DNA of 64,000 nucleotides from Hydractinia symbiolongicarpus (lineage: Eukaryota; Cnidaria; Hydrozoa; Anthoathecata; Hydractiniidae): positions 2,418,001 to 2,482,000 of the forward strand of contig NC_079877.1 in assembly GCF_029227915.1 (NCBI RefSeq), in the 5' to 3' direction. This document shows, in pieces, positions 14,633-25,900 of the stretch. Positions within the stretch are counted from its first letter, which is position 1, and each line of letters opens with the position of its first letter. The translations under genes and the position numbers were made by a program. The notes under the pieces are model-generated. The model saw only the letters and a program-made list of their open reading frames with translations. It was not told the DNA's origin and searched no databases.

Positions 14633-17600
14633 ATGACTTCGAGAAATACAGTTGTTGAATTAAGAGCTCTCGCTAGAGAACGCGGCCTACGTGGCTACTC
14701 AAGGCTCAGAAAGGCCGATCTGATCGAATTATTGACACCCACTACTGTGTCAGCACCCATACCCATACCGAGACCCACTAGACCCGTACCCGTGCCGATA
14801 CCAATTAGACCCATACCCATGCCGAGACCAATACCCATGCCGAGACCCACCAGACCAGTACCAGCGCCGAGACCGGTACCAGCACCCATACCGGCACCGA
14901 GACCAGGCACTAGCCAACAAGACATGGATTTGAAAAGCAAGTTGATCAAATGGAGAGACTGGTTAATAAATCATGTACCTAGGGCTATTAAGGAGAAAGC
15001 GAGTAAAGCTTTCAAAACCATGAAGGATAAGATCATGGGTTTGTATAAAAAGGGCAGTGGAGAGGAAGAGGAAGAGGTGGAGGAGGAGGAGGAAGAGGAG
15101 GAAAACCCCTATACCCCCATTGAAGAAGCTTTTGTAGGTTCATACAGACGTTTCAAAATAAACTCGGATGGTGGGAAGAATGTCAGGGTCTTTCTCGAAA
15201 AGGTCGAGCACGTCGTAAATAGGTTGATGAGTGACGTGCTCAGGCAGAAGAAGTCGCTGAAGACTCAGGCGACCTTGTGGGTGAAGTGGGTAAGGGAAGA
15301 CACCAGCTCGACCGATGCCCCGTGTGTACATGTCGATAAAGCTTTCAATAGCTATATGGAGATACTGCACGCCCACGATGACATTTCTGATGTTTTCGAT
15401 CGGATGTGTAATAAGATAATCGAGCAGATTGAAAACCCTGCTCTACCCGCCAGTGGGTTCACAATCGATAAAATCCTACATATGCATGTGGACTTTCATA
15501 AGCTAAAATTAACCAGAGGTAGTTCTTACTTACCGCTACCTAAGAATTTCAGTGGAAAGTTCTCCGTGATTAACCCCCATAACGAGGGTGATGAGGAATG
15601 TTTCAAATGGGCTATTATCGCTGCTCTCAATCATGACAAGATCGATAATCATCCTGAGCGAATCTCAATCCTTAAGAAGCATGACAAGTATAATTGGGAT
15701 GGTCTAACTTTCCCAATGGCGCTAAATAAAATAGATTTGTTTGAGAGAAGGAACCCCGATATCGCCGTGCATGTTTTGACAAAAGATGACAAAGAGGGTG
15801 TCTATATGTGTCGAAAGTCGAAGCATCTTGACCGGGATGAGACGGTTGTTTTGTTTTTACTGTGTGAAGGGGATAAGAGGCATTATATCGCTGTTAAGAA
15901 CCTGAGCGGTGTCCTGAGAAAGTTAAACTCAAAGAATAAAAATAAAGAGCATTATTGCCTGAATTTTCTCTCCGGTTTTCCAAGCGAACAGAAAAGGGAT
16001 GAGCACTTTGAGTATTGTAAGAATAACGATGCCGTTAATATTCAACTCCCTAAGGAGGGTAGCACCTTAACCTTCACCCACGGTCAGTACCAGCTCAAAG
16101 CCCCATTCATCATGTATGCCGATTTCGAAGCTTTTACAAAACCTGAAGAGATAGAGTGTGGATCGTCCACCGAGAAAGTTGGTAAACATATCCCCACCGG
16201 ATTCTGTTGTTATAGTAAATATGCTCATGGTGAAGTTTTGGACTCTCTGAAGCTTTACCGTGGTGATGACTGTGTTCCACGATTTGTGGATCATGTAGTT
16301 TCCGAGGCGAAAAGGTTATACAACATGTTTCCACAACTTGGTATGCAAGATCTAACCGATGAAGAACTTGATGGATATGAAAATTCCACCAACTGCCACA
16401 TCTGTATGAGAGAATTTGGTGATGATGACATCAAGGTTAGGGATCACTGTCATTTTACCGGCAAGTTTCGTGGATCGGCACACATGGAATGTAATCTCCG
16501 TTACAAGGTGCCTAATTATATTCCGGTTGTCTTCCAAATTCTGAGTGGATATGATTCACATCTATTTATCAAAGAGCTTGCGAAGAAGTATGGAGAAGAT
16601 GGTATGAGTGTAATCGCTGAAAATAAAGAGAAATATATCTCTTTCTCGACCGATGTTAAGGTTGGTGAATACACCAACAAAAATGGTGAGACCAAAGACA
16701 AAAAGATAAAGCTGAGATTCATCGATTCATTTAGATTTATGTCAAGAGGATTAGGTTCCTTAGCTGACAATCTATCCGATGATCAGTGTAAAAACCTTAG
16801 AAAATTCTTCAATGATGAGCAATTCAACATATTGAGAAGGAAGGGTGTATACCCATATGAGTATGTTGATTCATTCGATAGGTTTAATGAAACCAGGCTT
16901 CCTTCGAAAGATGACTTTTATAGCAAGTTGAACATGAATGGTATCAGCGATGCCGATTATGCGCATGCCCAGAAGGTGTGGAAGGACATGAAAGTTGAAA
17001 ATATGGGCGTTTATCATGATATCTATCTCAAGACGGATGTTCTGCCTCTGAGTGATGTGTTTGAGACATTCAGAGAGACATGTTTGAGAAACTATAAACT
17101 AGATCCCGCTCATTTTTACACGGCCCCTGGATTAGCTTGGCAGGCATGCCTGAAAAAGACAGATGTTAAGCTGGATTTGTTGTCCGATATGGATATGTTA
17201 CTGTTTGTGGAGATGGGTATTAGGGGTGGTCTCTGTCAGGCCGTTCACAGACACGCGAAGGCAAATAATCCATATATGGGCGATATGTATAATACTTCAG
17301 AAGATACAACCTATCTGCAGTATCTTGATGCTAAAAATCTGTATGGATGGGCCATGATACAGAAGATGCCCACCGGAGGGTTTGAGTGGGATGATTCCGG
17401 TAAATTTACACCCGAACTCATTTCAGAGTTGGCTGTGGAAAACGGTGAAAAGGGGTACATGCTTGAGGTTGATGTTAGATATCCACATGATCTTCATGAC
17501 GCACATAACGATCTTCCTTTCATGCATGAGAGGAAGGTTATCAATTGTGTTGAGAAGCTGACACCATGTCTTTCGGACAAGAGGAACTATGTGATTCATA

Positions 17601-18538
17601 TCCGTGCGCTTGCTCAAGCTTTGAATCACGGTCTTGTTCTGGATAAGGTTTATAGGGTACTGAGGTTTGATCAGAGCGCATGGTTGAAACCCTATATCGA
17701 CTTCAATACACAGCTGCGCACGGAGTCGAAGAATGACTTTGAAAAGGATTTCTTCAAGCTGATGAACAATTCTGTCTTTGGTAAGACAATGGAGAATCAG
17801 CGGAGACAGAAGGATATACGTTTGGCCACCAACCAAAAGAATTATGAGAAAATGGTGATGAAGCCAAACTTCAGGGGTGCAATCCGTTTCTCGGAAACAC
17901 TGATGGGGATAGAGATGTCCAAGATCAAGATCAAATTGAACAAACCGATCTACCTCGGCCCCACGATCCTCCATCTATCCAAGATGGTTATGTATGAGTT
18001 CCACCATGATTACATGAGACCGAAATATGGTGATGATTTGAAGCTTTGCTACATGGATACTGATTCATTCGTATACCACATCAAAACCAACGACTTTTAC
18101 AGAGATATCGCCGATGATGTGCCTGCGAGATTTGACACATCGGGGTATGATAAGGAAGATGGTAGACCTCTACCATTAGGTTTGAATAGAAAGATCATTG
18201 GGCTGATGAAGGACGAGTTAGGTGGTAAGGTGATGACTGAGTTTGTAGCCCTAAGAGCTAAGACCTATGCATACAAACAACTATGTGGTAAGGAGGATAA
18301 GAGGTGTAAGGGGGTGAAGAAATGTGTGGTAAGGGAGACCATAGGTTTCAATGATTATAAGAGATGCCTGTTTGAGGGTGAGAACATTTACAGAACCCAA
18401 ATGACCTTTCGATCCATTAAGCATGATGTTCACACAATAAAAACAAATAAACTGGCGCTCAATGCCGATGATGATAAACGCATAATTTTGGAAGATGGTA
18501 TTACCACACTGGCTAGAAGACATTATAGACACACATAA
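14633..18538 (+). CDS. POLB: Protein-primed family B DNA polymerase with N-terminal SAP domain (1301 aa)
   Basis: Replicates the element. In order: SAP motif (about residues 5-38); Pro/Arg repeats of the PRPIPMPRP type (about 40-95); a basic helical part and a Glu run (about 143-160); a region with NEGDEECFKWA (C323) and RHYIAVKN (H417), which resembles a papain/OTU-like cysteine peptidase; a degenerate zinc finger near 443-465; 3'-5' exonuclease motifs ExoI DFE (497-499), ExoII GYD (D641) and ExoIII YLKTD (Y798, D802); between ExoI and ExoII an HNH/EndoVII-like cluster, C588-x2-C591 ... DHCH (604-607); then polymerase motifs A DAKNLYG (D899), B KLMNNSVFG (from 1042), C MDTDS (D1142, D1144), and AKTYAYK. 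The usual ExoII Asn, five residues before D641, is Ile here. The frame is intact. The stop codon lies 14 bases into the right TIR. Confidence 0.95.
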   Translation: MTSRNTVVELRALARERGLRGYSRLRKADLIELLTPTTVSAPIPIPRPTRPVPVPIPIRPIPMPRPIPMPRPTRPVPAPRPVPAPIPAPRPGTSQQDMDLKSKLIKWRDWLINHVPRAIKEKASKAFKTMKDKIMGLYKKGSGEEEEEVEEEEEEEENPYTPIEEAFVGSYRRFKINSDGGKNVRVFLEKVEHVVNRLMSDVLRQKKSLKTQATLWVKWVREDTSSTDAPCVHVDKAFNSYMEILHAHDDISDVFDRMCNKIIEQIENPALPASGFTIDKILHMHVDFHKLKLTRGSSYLPLPKNFSGKFSVINPHNEGDEECFKWAIIAALNHDKIDNHPERISILKKHDKYNWDGLTFPMALNKIDLFERRNPDIAVHVLTKDDKEGVYMCRKSKHLDRDETVVLFLLCEGDKRHYIAVKNLSGVLRKLNSKNKNKEHYCLNFLSGFPSEQKRDEHFEYCKNNDAVNIQLPKEGSTLTFTHGQYQLKAPFIMYADFEAFTKPEEIECGSSTEKVGKHIPTGFCCYSKYAHGEVLDSLKLYRGDDCVPRFVDHVVSEAKRLYNMFPQLGMQDLTDEELDGYENSTNCHICMREFGDDDIKVRDHCHFTGKFRGSAHMECNLRYKVPNYIPVVFQILSGYDSHLFIKELAKKYGEDGMSVIAENKEKYISFSTDVKVGEYTNKNGETKDKKIKLRFIDSFRFMSRGLGSLADNLSDDQCKNLRKFFNDEQFNILRRKGVYPYEYVDSFDRFNETRLPSKDDFYSKLNMNGISDADYAHAQKVWKDMKVENMGVYHDIYLKTDVLPLSDVFETFRETCLRNYKLDPAHFYTAPGLAWQACLKKTDVKLDLLSDMDMLLFVEMGIRGGLCQAVHRHAKANNPYMGDMYNTSEDTTYLQYLDAKNLYGWAMIQKMPTGGFEWDDSGKFTPELISELAVENGEKGYMLEVDVRYPHDLHDAHNDLPFMHERKVINCVEKLTPCLSDKRNYVIHIRALAQALNHGLVLDKVYRVLRFDQSAWLKPYIDFNTQLRTESKNDFEKDFFKLMNNSVFGKTMENQRRQKDIRLATNQKNYEKMVMKPNFRGAIRFSETLMGIEMSKIKIKLNKPIYLGPTILHLSKMVMYEFHHDYMRPKYGDDLKLCYMDTDSFVYHIKTNDFYRDIADDVPARFDTSGYDKEDGRPLPLGLNRKIIGLMKDELGGKVMTEFVALRAKTYAYKQLCGKEDKRCKGVKKCVVRETIGFNDYKRCLFEGENIYRTQMTFRSIKHDVHTIKTNKLALNADDDKRIILEDGITTLARRHYRHT

Positions 18539-18784
18539 CACTATAAATTATAGGGCACGACAGATGAGGGTGGGTAGGGACCCATGGGGCCATGGGGACA
18601 CGGCCGGGGAGCGGGTTTTGGACAGATATTATAGAGCATGCCCGCTTATTTGACGTAAAGTGGTAAAGTGCACATGGATTTTATTGACTCCTCTATCGTT
18701 GATTTGACGTGGATGATCTATAAATTGACGTGGAGTGGTACAACATTATTAATCACTGTCCTAGGATCCACATTTTCCTATCTC
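18525..18784 (-). repeat. Right terminal inverted repeat
   Basis: Reverse complement of the left TIR, 259 of 260 positions identical, no gap. Its inner 14 bases carry the last codons and stop of the polymerase gene. It ends ...CCTATCTC, followed by the right TSD. Confidence 0.95.
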
Positions 18785-18790
18785 TTCTTC
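18785..18790. repeat. Target site duplication, right copy (TTCTTC)
   Basis: Second copy of the TTCTTC at 1941-1946; the satellite continues from here as TTAATTTGATATGATTCC. Confidence 0.93.
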
Positions 18791-20938
18791 TTAATTTGAT
18801 ATGATTCCTGGGATTCAGCGGTTACATTAGGCTCTGCGGTGGCGCTTTATTTAAAAATTTAGATAAATAAGATTTTCCTACTGTGGGACCAATCCTGGCC
18901 GTTAGCACGCGCTGAAGAAATAAATACATTCACAAAAACTACATTTCATTGATTTCTTGGCGGTATAATTCCTTTTGAGTTACAACGGTTGCGTCACATA
19001 TTCGTACCAACATGTATTTAGCGAAAGTATTCGGATATTACTAGGTTGCATCGCCTTTAACTGTGAAACGTTTGACTGTGCGACTTAATTGAACTGATTT
19101 TGGACTTTGACCTTATAAATGTTATAAGTGAGACAATTGGACTCCAAGAAATAACATTCTTCTTAATTTGACATGATTGCTGGAACTCAGCGATTACACT
19201 GGGCGCTGTGGTAGCGCTTTATTTAAAAATTAAGATAAATAAGTCTTCTCCTACTGTGGGACCAATCCTAGCCATTATTGCGCGCTGAAGAAATAGAGAC
19301 AGTTTCTAAAACTAAATTTCATTGATTTTCTAACGGAGTCAATCCGTTTGAGTTACAACGGTTGTGTCACATATTCGTACGAACATGTATTTAGTGATTT
19401 TTTTCCGATATTACTAAGTTGTATCGCTTTCAACAGTGAAACGATTGACTGTGGGTCTTAATTGAACTGATTTTGGACTTTGACCTCGTAAGTGTGATAA
19501 ATGAGACAATTGGACTCCAAGAAAGAACGTTCTTCTTAATTTGAAATGATTGCCGGAACTCAGCGATTACACTGGACCCTGTGGTAGCGATTCATTTAAA
19601 AATTTAGATAAATCAGTCATTTTTACTGTGGGACCAATCCTAGCCGTTAGCGTGCGCTGAAGATATAGAGACAGTTTCAAAAACTCCATTTCATTGTCTT
19701 TCTAACGGTGTCAATCCGTTTGAGTTACAACGGTTGCGTCACACATTCGTACCAACATGTATTTAGTGATTGTTTTCCGATATTACTCAGTTGTATCGCT
19801 TTCAACAGTGAAACGATTGACTGTGGGACTTAATTGAACTGATTTTGGACTTTGACCTTATAAATGTTATAAGTGAGACAATTGGACTCCAAGAAATAAC
19901 ATTCTTCTTAATTTGACATGATTGCTGGAACTCAGCGATTACACTGGACCCTGTGGTAGCGATTCATTTAAAAATTTAGATAAATCAGTCATTTTTACTG
20001 TGGGACCAATCCTAGCCGTTAGCGCGCGCTGAAGATAGAGAGACAGTTTCAAAAACTCCATTTCATTGTCTTTCTAACGGTGTCAATCCGTTTGAGTTAC
20101 AACGGTTGCGTCACACATTCGTACCAACATGTATTTAGTGATTTTTCTCCGATATTACTAAGTTGTATCGCTTTCAACAGTGAAACGATTGACTGTGGGA
20201 CTTAATTGAACTGATTTTGGACTTTGACCTTATAAATGTTATAAGTGAGACAATTGGACTCCAAGAAATAACATTCTTCTTAATTTGACATGATTGCTGG
20301 AACTCAGCGATTACACTGGGCGCTGTGGTAGCGCTTTATTTAAAAATTAAGATAAATAAGTCTTGTTTTACTGTGGGACCAATCCTTGCCGTTATCGCGC
20401 GCTGAAGAAATAGACACAGTTTCAAAAACCACATTTCATTGACTTTCTAACGGTGTCAATCTGTTTGAGTTACAACAGTTGCGTCACATATTCGTACCAA
20501 AATGTATTTAGTGATTTTCTTCGGATATTACTAAGTTGTATCGCTTTTAACAGTGAAACGATTGACTGTGGGAATTATTTGAACTGATTCAGGACTGTGA
20601 ACTTATAAATGTGATAAATGAGGCAATAGGTCTCCAAGAAATAACATTCTTCTTAATTTGACATGATTGCTGGACTTCAGCGATTACATTAGGCTCTGTG
20701 GTAGCGCTTTTTTAAAAATTTAGGTAAGTAAGTCATTTTTTACTGTGGAACCAATCCTAGCCGTTAGTTCGCGCTGAAGAAATGGAGACAGTTTCTAAAA
20801 CTAAATTTCATTGATTTTCTAACGGTGTCAATCCGTTTGAGTTACAACGGTTGCGTCACACATTCGTGCCAACATGTATTTAGTGATTTTTTCCGATATT
20901 ACTAAGTTGTATCGCTTTCAACAGTGAAACGATTGCCT

Positions 20939-21276
20939 GTGGGACTTAATTGAACTGATTTTGGACTTTGACTTTATAAATGTGATTAATGCGCCAATTA
21001 TGATTCCTGGAATTCAGCGGATACATTAGGCTCTGCGGTAGCGCTTTATTTAAAAATTTAGATAAATAAGATTTTCCTACTGTGGGACCAATCCTGGCCG
21101 TTAGCACGCGCTGAAGAAATAAATACATTCACAAAAACTACATTTCATTGATTTCTTGGCGGTATAATTCCGTTTGAGTTACAACGGTTGCGTCACATAT
21201 TCGTACCAACATGTATTTAGCGAAAGTATTCGGATATTACTAGGTTGCATCGCCTTTAACTGTGAAACGTTTGACT
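20939..21276. repeat. Shortened satellite monomer lacking the Polinton target site
   Basis: This monomer is about 338 bp. It reads GCGCCAATT|ATGATTCCTGG where others have about 34 more bases, including AACATTCTTCTTAATTTG. It is the six-monomer counterpart of the monomer that received the Polinton: only these two share AAATACATTCACAAAAAC and CATCGCCTTTAACTG. Confidence 0.75.
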
Positions 21277-22979
21277 GTGCGACTTAACTGAACTGATTTT
21301 GGACTTTGACCTTATAAATGTTATAAGTGAGACAATTGGACTCCAAGAAATAACATTCTTTTTAATTTGACATGATTGCTAGAACTCAGCGAATACACTG
21401 GGCGCTGTGGTAGCGCTTTATTTAAAAATTAAGATAAATAAGTCTTCTCTTACTGTGGGACCAATCCTAGCCGCTATTGCGCGCTGAAGAAAAAGAGACA
21501 GTTTCTAAAACTAAATTTCATTGATTTTCTAACGGAGTCAATCCGTTTGAGTTACAACGGTTGCGTCACAGATTCGTACCAACATGTATTTAGTGATTTT
21601 TTTCGGATATTACTAAGTTGTATCGCTTTCAACAGTGAAACGATTGACTGTGGGACTTAATTGAACTGATTTTGGGCTTTCACCTTATAAATGTAATAAA
21701 TGTGCCATTTTGACTAAAAGAAATAACATTCTTCTTAATGTGACATGATTGCTGGAACTCAGCAATTACACTGGGCGCTGTGGTAGCGCTTTGTTTAAAA
21801 GTTAAGATAAATAAGTCATTTATTACTGTGGAAACAATCCTAGCCGTTATCGCGCGCTGAAGAAGTAGAGACAGTTTCAAAAACTACATTTCATTGATTT
21901 TCTAACGGTGTCAATCCGTTTGAGTTACAACGGTTGCGTCACATATTCGTACCAACATGTATTTAGTGATTTCCTTCCGATATTACTAAGTTGTATCGCT
22001 TTTAACAGTGAAACGATTGACCGTGGGAATTAATTCAACTGATTCTGGACTGTGACCTTATAAATGTGATTAATGCGCCAATTGGTCTCCAAGGAATAAC
22101 ATTCTTCTTAATTTGATATGATTCCTGGAATTCAGCGGTTACATTAGGCTCTGCGGTAGCGCTTTATTTAAAAATTTAGATAAATAAGATTTTCCTACTG
22201 TGGGACCAATCCTGGCCGTTAGCACGCGCTGAAGAAATAAAGACATTCTCAAAAACTACATTTCATTGATTTCTTGGCGGTATAATTCCGTTTGGTTTAC
22301 AACGGTTGCGTCACATATTCGTACCAACATGTATTTAGCGATATTTTTCTGATATTACTAGGTTGCATCGCTTCTAACAGTGAAACGATTGACTGTGGGA
22401 CTTAATTGAACTAACTTTGGACTGTGACCTCATAAGTGTGATAAATGAGAGAATTGGACTCCAAGAAAGAACATTCTTCTTAATATGACACGATTGCCGG
22501 AACTCAGCGATTACACTGGACCCAGTGGTAGCGATTCATTTAAAAATTTAGATAAATAAGTCATTTTTTACTGTGGGACCAATCCTAGCCGTTATCACGC
22601 GCTGAAGAAATAGAGACAGTTTCTAAAACTAAATTTCATTGATTTTCTAACGGAGTCAATCCGTTTGAGTTACAACGGTTGCGTCACATATTCGTACCAA
22701 CATGTACTTAGTGATTTTTTTCCGATATTACTAAGTTATATCGCTTTCAACAGTGAAACGATTGACTGTGGGAATTATTTGAACTGATTCAGGTCTGTGA
22801 CCTTGTAAATGTGATGAATGAGGCAATAGGTCTCCAAGGAATAACATTCTTCTTAATTTGACATGATTGCCGGAACTCAGCGATTACACTGGACCCTGTT
22901 GTAGCGATTCATTTAAAAATTTAAATAAATAAGTCATTTTTACTGTGGGTCCAATCCTAGCCGTCGGCGCTCGCTGAAG

Positions 22980-25900
22980 ATATAGAGACAGTTTCAAAAA
23001 CTCCATTTCATTGACTTTCTAACGGTGTCAATGCGTTTGATTTACAACGGTTGCGTCACATAATCGTACCAACATGTATTTAGTGATTTTCTTCCGATAT
23101 TACTAAGTTGTATCGCTTTCAACAGTGAAACGATTGACCGTGGGAATTAATTCAACTGATTTTGGACTGTGACCTTATAAATGTGATTAATGCGCCAATT
23201 GGTCTCCAAGGAATAACATTCTTCTTAATTTGATATGATTGCTGGAATTCAGCGGTTACATTAGGCTCTGCCGTAGCGCTTTATTTAAAAATTTAGATAA
23301 ATAAGATTTTCCCACTGTGGGACCAATCCTGGCCGTTAGCACGTGCTGAGGAAATAAAAACATTCTCAAAAACTACATTTCATTGATTTCTTGGCGGTAT
23401 AATTCCGTTTGAGTTACAACGGTTGCGTCACATATTCGTACCAACATGTATTTAGCGAAAGTATTCGGATATTACTAGGTTGCATCGCTTTTAACTGTGA
23501 AACGTTTGACTGTGCGACTTAATTAAACTGCTTTTGGACTTTGACCTTATAAATGTTATAAGTGAGACAATTGGACTCCAAGAAATAACATTCTTCTTAA
23601 TTGGACATGATTGCTGGAACTCAGCGATTACACTGGGCGCTGTGGTAGCGCATTATTTAAAAATTAAGATGAATAAGTCATTTTTTTCTGTGGGACCAAT
23701 CCTAGCCGTTAGTTTGCGCTGAAGAAGTAGAGACAGCTTCAAAAAGTACATTTCATTGACTTTCTAACGGTGTCAATCGGTTTAAGTTGCAACGGTTGGG
23801 TCACATATTCGTACCAACATGTATTTAGCGAAATTTTTCGGATATTACTAGGTTGCATCGTTCTAACAGTGAAACGATTGAGTGTGGGACTTAATTGAAC
23901 TAACTTTGGACTTTGACCCCATAAGTGTGATAAATGAGACAATTCGACTCCAAGAAAGAACATTCTTCTTAATTTGACATGATTGCCGGAACTCAGCGAT
24001 TACACTGGGCGCTGTGGTAGCGCTTTATATAAAAATTAAGATAAATAAGTCTTTTTTTACTGTGGGACCAATCCTAGCCGTTATCGCGCGCTGAAGAAAT
24101 AGAGACAGTTTCAAAAACCACATTTCATTGACTTTCTAACGGTGTCAATGCGTTTGAGTTACAACAGTTGCGTCACATATTCGTACCAAAATGTATTTAG
24201 TGATTTTCTTCGGATAATACTAAGTTGTATCGCTTTTAACAGTGAAACTATTGACTGTGGTAATTATTTAAACTGATTTAGGACTGTGACCTTATAAATG
24301 TGATAAATGAGGCAATAGGTCTTCAAGGAATAACATTCTTCTTAATTTGACATGATTGCTGGAATTCAGCGATTACATTAGGCTCTGTGGTAGCCCTTTT
24401 TTAAAAATTTAGATAAATAAGTCATTTTTTACTGTGGGACAAATCCTAGCCGTTAGTTCGCTCTGAAGAAATAGAGACAGCTTCAAAAAGTACATTTCAT
24501 TGACTTCCTAACGGTGTCAATCGGTTTGAGTTACAACGGTTGCGTCACATATTCGTACCAACATGTATTTAGTGATTTTTTTCCGATATTACTAAGTTGC
24601 ATCGCTTTCAACAGTGAAACGATTAACTGTGGGACTTAATTGAACTGATTTTGGACTTTGACCTTATAAATGAGATAAATGAGCCATTTTGACTACAAGA
24701 AGTAACATTTTTCTTAATTTGACATGATTGCTGGAACTCAGTGATTACACTGGGCGCTGCGGTAGCGCTTTATTTAAAAATTAAGATAAATAAGTCATTC
24801 TTTACTGTGGGACCACTCCTAGCCTTTAGTTTGCGCTGAAGAAATGAAGACATTCTCAAAAACTACATTTCATTGATTTCTTGGCGGTATAATTCCGTTT
24901 GAGTTACAACGGTTGCGTCACATATTCGTACCAACATGTATTTAGCGAAAGTATTCGGATAATACTAGGTTGCATCGCTATTAACTGTGAAACGTTTGAC
25001 TGTGCGACTTAATTAAACTGCTTTTGGATTTTGACCTTATAAATGTTGTAAGTGAGACAATTGGACTACAAGAAATAACATTCTTCTTAATTTGACATGA
25101 TTGCCGGACCTCAGCGATTACACTGGACCCTGTGGTAGCGATTCATTTAAAAATTTAGGTAAATAAGTCATTTTTACTGTGGGACCAATCCTAGCCGTTA
25201 GCGCGCGCTGAAGATATAGAGACAGTTTCACAAACTCCATTTCATTGACTTTCTAACGGTGTCAATCCGTTTGAGTTACAGCGGTTGCGTCACATATTCG
25301 TACCAACATGTATTTAGCGAAAGTATTCTGATATTACTAGGTTGCATCGCTTTTAACTGTGAAACGTTTGACTGTGCGACTTAATTGAACTGATTTTGGA
25401 CTTTGACCTTATAAATGTTATAAGTGAGACAATTGGACTCCAAGAAATAACATTCTTCTTAATTTGACATGATTGCTGGAACTCAGCGATTACACTGGTC
25501 GCTGTGGTAGCGCTTTATTTAAAAATTAAGATAAATAAGTCTTTTTTTACTGTGGGACCAATCCTAGCAGTTATCGCGCGCTGAAGAAATAGAGACAGTT
25601 TCAAAAACCACATTTCATTGACTTTTTAACGGTGTCAATCCGTTTGAGTTACAACAGCTGCGTCACATATTCGTACCAAAATGTATTTAGTGATTTTCTT
25701 CCGATATTACTAAGTTGTATCGCTTTTAACAGTGAAACGATTGACTGTGGGAATTATTTTAACTGATTCAGGACTTTGACCTTATAAATGTAATAAATGA
25801 GCCATTGTGACTAAAAGAAATATCACTTTTCTTAATTTTACATGATTGCTGGAACTCAGCGATTACACTGGGCGCTGTGGTAGCGCTTTATTTAAATATT

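Larger units (their letters stand above)
1947..18784. mobile_element. Maverick/Polinton DNA transposon, complete
   Basis: The element is 16,838 bp, within the usual 15-20 kb range. It has about 260-bp TIRs, 5'-AG and TC-3' ends and a 6-bp TSD. It encodes the diagnostic set: protein-primed DNA polymerase B, retroviral-type integrase, packaging ATPase, and probable major and minor capsid proteins, plus several small proteins typical of metazoan Mavericks. TIRs that differ at one position in 260 and an intact TSD point to a recent insertion. Against present autonomy stand lesions in three accessory genes, two Helitron-like insertions and the absence of a recognisable adenovirus-type protease. 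Related integrated elements are also discussed as adintoviruses. Confidence 0.96.

Noticed and set aside
14695-14949. Gly/Met-rich minus-strand frame opposite the polymerase N-terminus
   Set aside because: Shadow of the Pro/Arg repeats of the polymerase read on the other strand.
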